From SLDF01 sp964537925 (lineage in GTDB: Bacteria; Bacteroidota; Bacteroidia; Chitinophagales; Saprospiraceae), in contig CAZICV010000001.1 of NCBI GenBank assembly GCA_964537925.1, forward strand, positions 620,001 through 684,000: 64,000 nucleotides of DNA, read 5' to 3'. Under the pieces are notes generated by a model. It worked only from the letters and a program-made list of their open reading frames with translations, did not search any database and was not told the DNA's origin. The position numbers and the translations under genes are program-made. Below, piece by piece: positions 60,314-64,000 of the stretch (the first letter of the stretch is position 1; each line of letters opens with the position of its first letter).

Positions 60314-62848
60314 TCACAGTTTCATCCCCGCGAAGCGCTCCAGGCCGCATTCCAGGAACTTCCTGTACTCATCCACATCCGGCGTATACGCTACCGGCTG
60401 GTTCAGGATCGTCCCGTCCGGCGCGGCCAGCACGTAGTATGGCTGAGAGTTGCGGTTGAAGTGGATCGCCTGGAAGTCCGCCCATTTGTTGCCCACCGTA
60501 CGCATCGGCCGCCCGCTGAACGCAGATTCATAGGGCTGATCAAGTTCCTTGCGCTCATCCACATAGAGCGAGATGACCACGTACTTGTCGCGGAGCAGCT
60601 CAAAGACACCCTCACGTCCCCATACCTGGTCTTCCATGCGGCGGCAGTTGACACAACCGTGCCCCGTGAAGTCGATCATCACCGGCTTGCCTTCTTTGCG
60701 GGCAAAGGCGATACCCTCGTCGTAGTCCTTGAAGCAGTCAAGGTTCAGGGGGCATGATTTGGGATAGATATAGCTGTGGCCCGCGGGAGGCGCCAGGCCG
60801 CTCAGCAGGTTAGGCGTCACGAAAGTGCCGCTGCGTTCGCTGTAACGGAAGCCCATGCCCAGGTAGACGGCAAAAAGCAGCATCGCCGCCCCGAGCGCCT
60901 TACGGACGTTGGAGACAAACCTGGTACGGCTGTCGTGCGGGAAGTGTATCCAGCCGAAATAGTAGGCAGCAAGGCCGATCGCACAGAGCACCCAGGCGGC
61001 TACAAATGCCTCATAGGGAAGTATCTTCCAGCCCATCGTCAGGTCCGCTACCGAGAGGAACTTGAGCGCCAGGGCTATCTCTGCAAATCCGAGGGTCACT
61101 TTCACCCCATTCATCCAGCTGCCGCTGCGGGGCAGGGAGTTGAGCCAGCCCGGAAACGCTGCGAATAGCGTAAACGGCAGCGCCAGCGCCAGGGCAAAAC
61201 CAAACATACCTACGAGCGGGGCGACCGGTATGCGGCCGAGGATCGTAGCTCCACCACCCGTGGCTGTCTCTACCAACAGCGTACCGATGATCGGCCCCGT
61301 ACAGGAAAACGATACCAGCGACAGTGTGAACGCCATGAAGAATACACCCAGCAGACCGCCTTTCTCAGAAGCCTGGTCGGCCTTGTTGACCCAGGAGCTG
61401 GGCAGGGTGATCTCGAAGTACCCGAAGAAAGAAAATGCGAACACGATAAAGAGTACGCAGAAAAAGATATTGAACCAGGCATTCGTAGATAGCAGATTGA
61501 GCGCATCCGCCCCGAATATACCCGTGATCAGCAGACCCAGCAGCAGGTAGATCGCTATGATCGACAGGCCGTAGTAGATCGCCATGCGGAGCCCTTGCGA
61601 CTTACCGCCGGCACTCTTGGTGAAAAAACTGATCGTAAGCGGGATCATCGGGAACACGCACGGCGTCAGTATGGCCAGTAGTCCACCGCCAAATCCCAGC
61701 AGGAAGATCCAGAACCAGCTGCTGCTCGTTTCAGAAGGCTCTTCGCCATTTTCACAGCTACTGTTGGCCATTGTGTAGTCAAACTCTTGGTACACAGGCG
61801 TATTCTCTCCCTTGGTCTTGCCGGCGCTCAGAGACACCGCTTCGCCTGCCATCTCTACCTTACCGTCTGCTGGAGAGATTGTGAAATCTATAGGTGTGGG
61901 TGGCAGGCAACGACTTTTGTCACAGACCATAAATTCTACATAGCCTTTGAGCGCCACGGCCGGATCCTTCACTTCCAGGTCCGCCTCGAAGACCACCTCT
62001 TTCTTGAATTTCACCAGTTCCATATTGAAAAACTGGTCGTATTCCTTGACGCGCTCTACGCCAGTCTCTGCAAACTCGCTGAGACGGACGACATTGTCCT
62101 CCGGTCCTTCGATGACGATCGCCGTCGGTATCGGGCCGTCATCTCCGTCCAGGTATTGGGTATAGATATGCCAGCCTTCGTCCAGTACCGCCTTGAAGCG
62201 CAGTTTGAATGTCTTTTCGCCGGTAGCTTGTATCTCCGCTGACCATTTTGCCGGCCGCAGGATACCCTCATCGGCCCCACCGCCCAAAGCCTGGAATGCC
62301 GGGTCTTCTCCCTGGCTGCCGGTCGGAGCGGCGCCGGTACCGGGTGCAGGATCTTCAACGGGTGTGGGCGCCTGCTGCCCGTCACCTTCCTTTGTCAGGC
62401 GAAATGAGAAGTCCACATCCGTAGGCGGAAGGCATTGCTCGTCGTCACAGGTCATGAAGTTGAGATAGCCCTTGATGGCCTGGTTGTAGTCTTTGACACG
62501 GATACGCTGGGCGATCGTGTAGGTCCTGGCAAACTTGACCAGGTTCATTTCGAATATCTTGTCATAGCCCTCTTTCCGGGTACCGCTTTCCGTCGGTTTG
62601 CCCAGGCGTTCGAAGGCAGCCTCCGAATCATAATTGACCGAAGTGGCTATCGGCCCGTCCTCGCTCTCCAGGAACATAGAGTACACATTCCAGCCTTCCT
62701 GTATATTGGCCTTGTACTGCAGTTCGAATACATCGCCTTCGATATGCTTCCAGCCCGTGCTCCATTTGACCGGGTTGAGTATCTGCGCCTGCAGGGGCAG
62801 CATCAGGGCGAAGAACAGAACTGCCGTCCAGCCTGCCAGTTGTTTCAT
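60314..62848 (-). CDS. DsbD-type thiol:disulfide reductase with two N-terminal domains
   Basis: An 844-residue inner-membrane protein that carries reducing power from the cytoplasm to the periplasm. After a signal peptide (QLAGWTAVLFFALMLPLQA), two copies of the N-terminal DsbD-like domain follow at about 25-150 (FMTCDDEQCLPPTDV) and 190-325 (FMVCDKSRCLPPTPI), then the CcdA-like membrane domain (about 375-665, PCVFPMIPLTISFF and SCTGPIIGTLL) and a thioredoxin-like domain with CVNC at about 732-735. The doubled N-terminal domain is unusual; standard DsbD has one. ATG 62848 was chosen; 62857 is also possible. Confidence 0.93.
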   Translation of the reverse strand: MKQLAGWTAVLFFALMLPLQAQILNPVKWSTGWKHIEGDVFELQYKANIQEGWNVYSMFLESEDGPIATSVNYDSEAAFERLGKPTESGTRKEGYDKIFEMNLVKFARTYTIAQRIRVKDYNQAIKGYLNFMTCDDEQCLPPTDVDFSFRLTKEGDGQQAPTPVEDPAPGTGAAPTGSQGEDPAFQALGGGADEGILRPAKWSAEIQATGEKTFKLRFKAVLDEGWHIYTQYLDGDDGPIPTAIVIEGPEDNVVRLSEFAETGVERVKEYDQFFNMELVKFKKEVVFEADLEVKDPAVALKGYVEFMVCDKSRCLPPTPIDFTISPADGKVEMAGEAVSLSAGKTKGENTPVYQEFDYTMANSSCENGEEPSETSSSWFWIFLLGFGGGLLAILTPCVFPMIPLTISFFTKSAGGKSQGLRMAIYYGLSIIAIYLLLGLLITGIFGADALNLLSTNAWFNIFFCVLFIVFAFSFFGYFEITLPSSWVNKADQASEKGGLLGVFFMAFTLSLVSFSCTGPIIGTLLVETATGGGATILGRIPVAPLVGMFGFALALALPFTLFAAFPGWLNSLPRSGSWMNGVKVTLGFAEIALALKFLSVADLTMGWKILPYEAFVAAWVLCAIGLAAYYFGWIHFPHDSRTRFVSNVRKALGAAMLLFAVYLGMGFRYSERSGTFVTPNLLSGLAPPAGHSYIYPKSCPLNLDCFKDYDEGIAFARKEGKPVMIDFTGHGCVNCRRMEDQVWGREGVFELLRDKYVVISLYVDERKELDQPYESAFSGRPMRTVGNKWADFQAIHFNRNSQPYYVLAAPDGTILNQPVAYTPDVDEYRKFLECGLERFAGMKL

Positions 62849-62896
62849 GTAGCTCATAAGTCCTTATTAGAAAGCCGGATCCAGCCGGACCCGGAC

Positions 62897-62904
62897 CAAA
62901 TTTA
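62897..62904 (-). promoter_or_regulatory. -7 promoter box for the dsbD-type gene
   Basis: The minus strand reads TAAATTTG, an exact TAnnTTTG, 48 bp before the ATG at 62848, so the gene has its own promoter rather than relying on purQ. Confidence 0.5.
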
Positions 62905-62950
62905 CACCATCACCCCCGGCGCACTGAATCCGAACAGGGGATTAACTTTA

Positions 62951-63691
62951 TTATAACGCTGTGGCGTTGAGAGCCTTCGGTACGTATCCACCTGACTCGA
63001 CCTCATTGATCAGGGAGGCGAATATATCGTAGCCGTCTATATTGCCGAGGTCCTTCTCCGAAGCACGCTCCGGGTGCGGCATCATACCGAACACATTGCG
63101 GCCGGCATTGCATATACCAGCTATATTATTGGCCGTACCGTTGGGATTGGCGGCAGCATTCACCTGTCCGTCCGCATCGCAGTAGCGGAAGATCACCTGG
63201 TCATTGTCGATGATGGACTGAAGCACATCCGGCGCTGCGTGAAAACGCCCTTCGGCATGCGCGATCGGGATCTTGTAGGCGCGATCCCTGTCGAGGCGTG
63301 CAGTGAGCGCCGTATTGTCCGTGCCCGGCTTCAGGTAGACGTTCCTGCAGATATACTTCTGGTTGGTATTGCGCAGCAGCACACCCGGCAGCAGGTGCGA
63401 TTCGCAGAGTATCTGGAACCCGTTGCAGATACCGTAGACCAGTCCGCCTTCCGCGGCAAAGGCCGTCACCGCCTGCATGATGGGAGAGAATCTTGCGATC
63501 GCTCCGCAGCGCAGGTAGTCCCCGTAAGAAAAGCCGCCCGGCAGTACGATGCAGTCCGTCAGTTCAAACTGATCCAGGCTGGTATCTTTGTGCCATAGCG
63601 GGATCGCCTCGCGCTCCATCACCCGCTCGAACAGGTAGAGCATATCGTGGTCACAATTGGAACCTGGAAACGTAATCACACCGAATTTCAT
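62951..63691 (-). CDS. purQ: Phosphoribosylformylglycinamidine synthase subunit PurQ
   Basis: A 246-residue glutamine amidotransferase that supplies ammonia to PurL in purine synthesis. It begins MKFGVITFPGSNCDHDML, has the nucleophile cysteine in GICNGFQIL, and the catalytic histidine and glutamate in FGMMPHPERA. Its presence as a separate protein implies the small PurSQL arrangement rather than one large PurL. The small membrane protein gene lies 14 bp upstream, so the two may be cotranscribed. Confidence 0.95.
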   Translation of the reverse strand: MKFGVITFPGSNCDHDMLYLFERVMEREAIPLWHKDTSLDQFELTDCIVLPGGFSYGDYLRCGAIARFSPIMQAVTAFAAEGGLVYGICNGFQILCESHLLPGVLLRNTNQKYICRNVYLKPGTDNTALTARLDRDRAYKIPIAHAEGRFHAAPDVLQSIIDNDQVIFRYCDADGQVNAAANPNGTANNIAGICNAGRNVFGMMPHPERASEKDLGNIDGYDIFASLINEVESGGYVPKALNATAL

Positions 63692-63705
63692 CGTCTTGGC
63701 AAATT

Positions 63706-63996
63706 TTAAGCCGTAAAATAATATTGCAAAAATAACATAGTTGCCACTAATAGCAGGTGAAACAGCTCTGCGAGGAAGTGGTTTTTTAGCCTGAGCATCA
63801 GCGCACCGGTCAGCGCGCCCAGCGCAGGCACCAGCGCCAGCACATCACTCCAGTAGACCTGGCGCTGCAGGAAGATACATACCGGCGGGATCAACAGCAT
63901 CCAGTACAGGATGCCGATCTTGCGCTTGGCCTGTATATTGTTCCTGTACATCAGGCCCGCATACCCGAGCAGCACGACCACCAGCAGTATGCTCAT
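63706..63996 (-). CDS. Small membrane protein of unknown function
   Basis: A 96-residue protein with three predicted membrane helices (ILLVVVLLGYAGLMY; YWMLLIPPVCIFL; LAELFHLLLVATMLFLQYYF). No family is recognised. The start at 63996 is 4 bp from the window edge, so an upstream start cannot be excluded. purQ follows 14 bp downstream. Confidence 0.55.
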   Translation of the reverse strand: MSILLVVVLLGYAGLMYRNNIQAKRKIGILYWMLLIPPVCIFLQRQVYWSDVLALVPALGALTGALMLRLKNHFLAELFHLLLVATMLFLQYYFTA

Positions 63997-64000
63997 GATC

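Overview
The window is a stretch of chromosome from a gliding or surface-active member of the Bacteroidota. The evidence is two proteins with type IX secretion (T9SS) C-terminal sorting signals, a TonB-linked outer-membrane beta-barrel, an LruC-domain lipoprotein, DUF2480, a split UshA-type nucleotidase, and repeated TAnnTTTG -7 promoter boxes (best examples TTTG-N19-TATATTTG before tRNA-Ser and TTTG-N18-TAAATTTG before the erpA-like gene). The moderately GC-rich composition and gene content fit Saprospiria or Chitinophagia-like bacteria best. That placement is inference. I see no phage, plasmid, IS element, CRISPR array or rRNA.

Layout. 1-14.8 kb is dominated by surface proteins: a truncated dockerin-like protein, a short ssb, a choice-of-anchor-B T9SS protein, a roughly 1,740-residue T9SS adhesin with twelve PKD-like repeats, hemJ, a TonB-type barrel, a membrane protein and an Smr-domain protein. 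14.8-20.3 kb holds a short open reading frame, a small beta-barrel, and a LytS-type sensor kinase with its LytTR response regulator; a LytTR-like direct repeat lies about 120 bp upstream of the short frame. 20.4-26.8 kb carries queE, a Gcr-type membrane 'recombinase', an AraC regulator with a VOC protein, a DUF6265 protein, ruvB and a lipoprotein. 27-33.2 kb carries icd, erpA, the split 5'-nucleotidase pair, dnaA and tRNA-Ser/tRNA-Pro. 33.2-43.4 kb carries a degraded AraC remnant, a CorC-type transporter, a serine hydrolase, tRNA-Thr/tRNA-Pro with a GTGTGA microsatellite, ilvE, a fasciclin protein, a MocR regulator and a small HTH protein. 43.7-52.9 kb is housekeeping: proline dehydrogenase with aroE, then miaB, a sigma-54 activator, lptE, a repeat protein, secG, groES and groEL. 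53-64 kb carries a crotonase-like protein, radA, scpB, DUF2480, a lytic transglycosylase, the LruC protein, a DsbD-type reductase with a doubled N-terminal domain, purQ and a small membrane protein.

How parts may work together. The kinase and LytTR regulator form a clear pair, and the nearest LytTR-like boxes lie between the Smr gene and the beta-barrel gene, suggesting a local regulon. The miaB to secG block is tightly packed, and its sigma-54 activator may act on envelope or chaperone genes. The most unusual signals are the LytTR-like sites with the short frame, duplicated tRNA-Pro flanks, two opposed terminators in a gene-free gap at 10.1-10.5 kb, and promoters that abut start codons (leaderless mRNAs).
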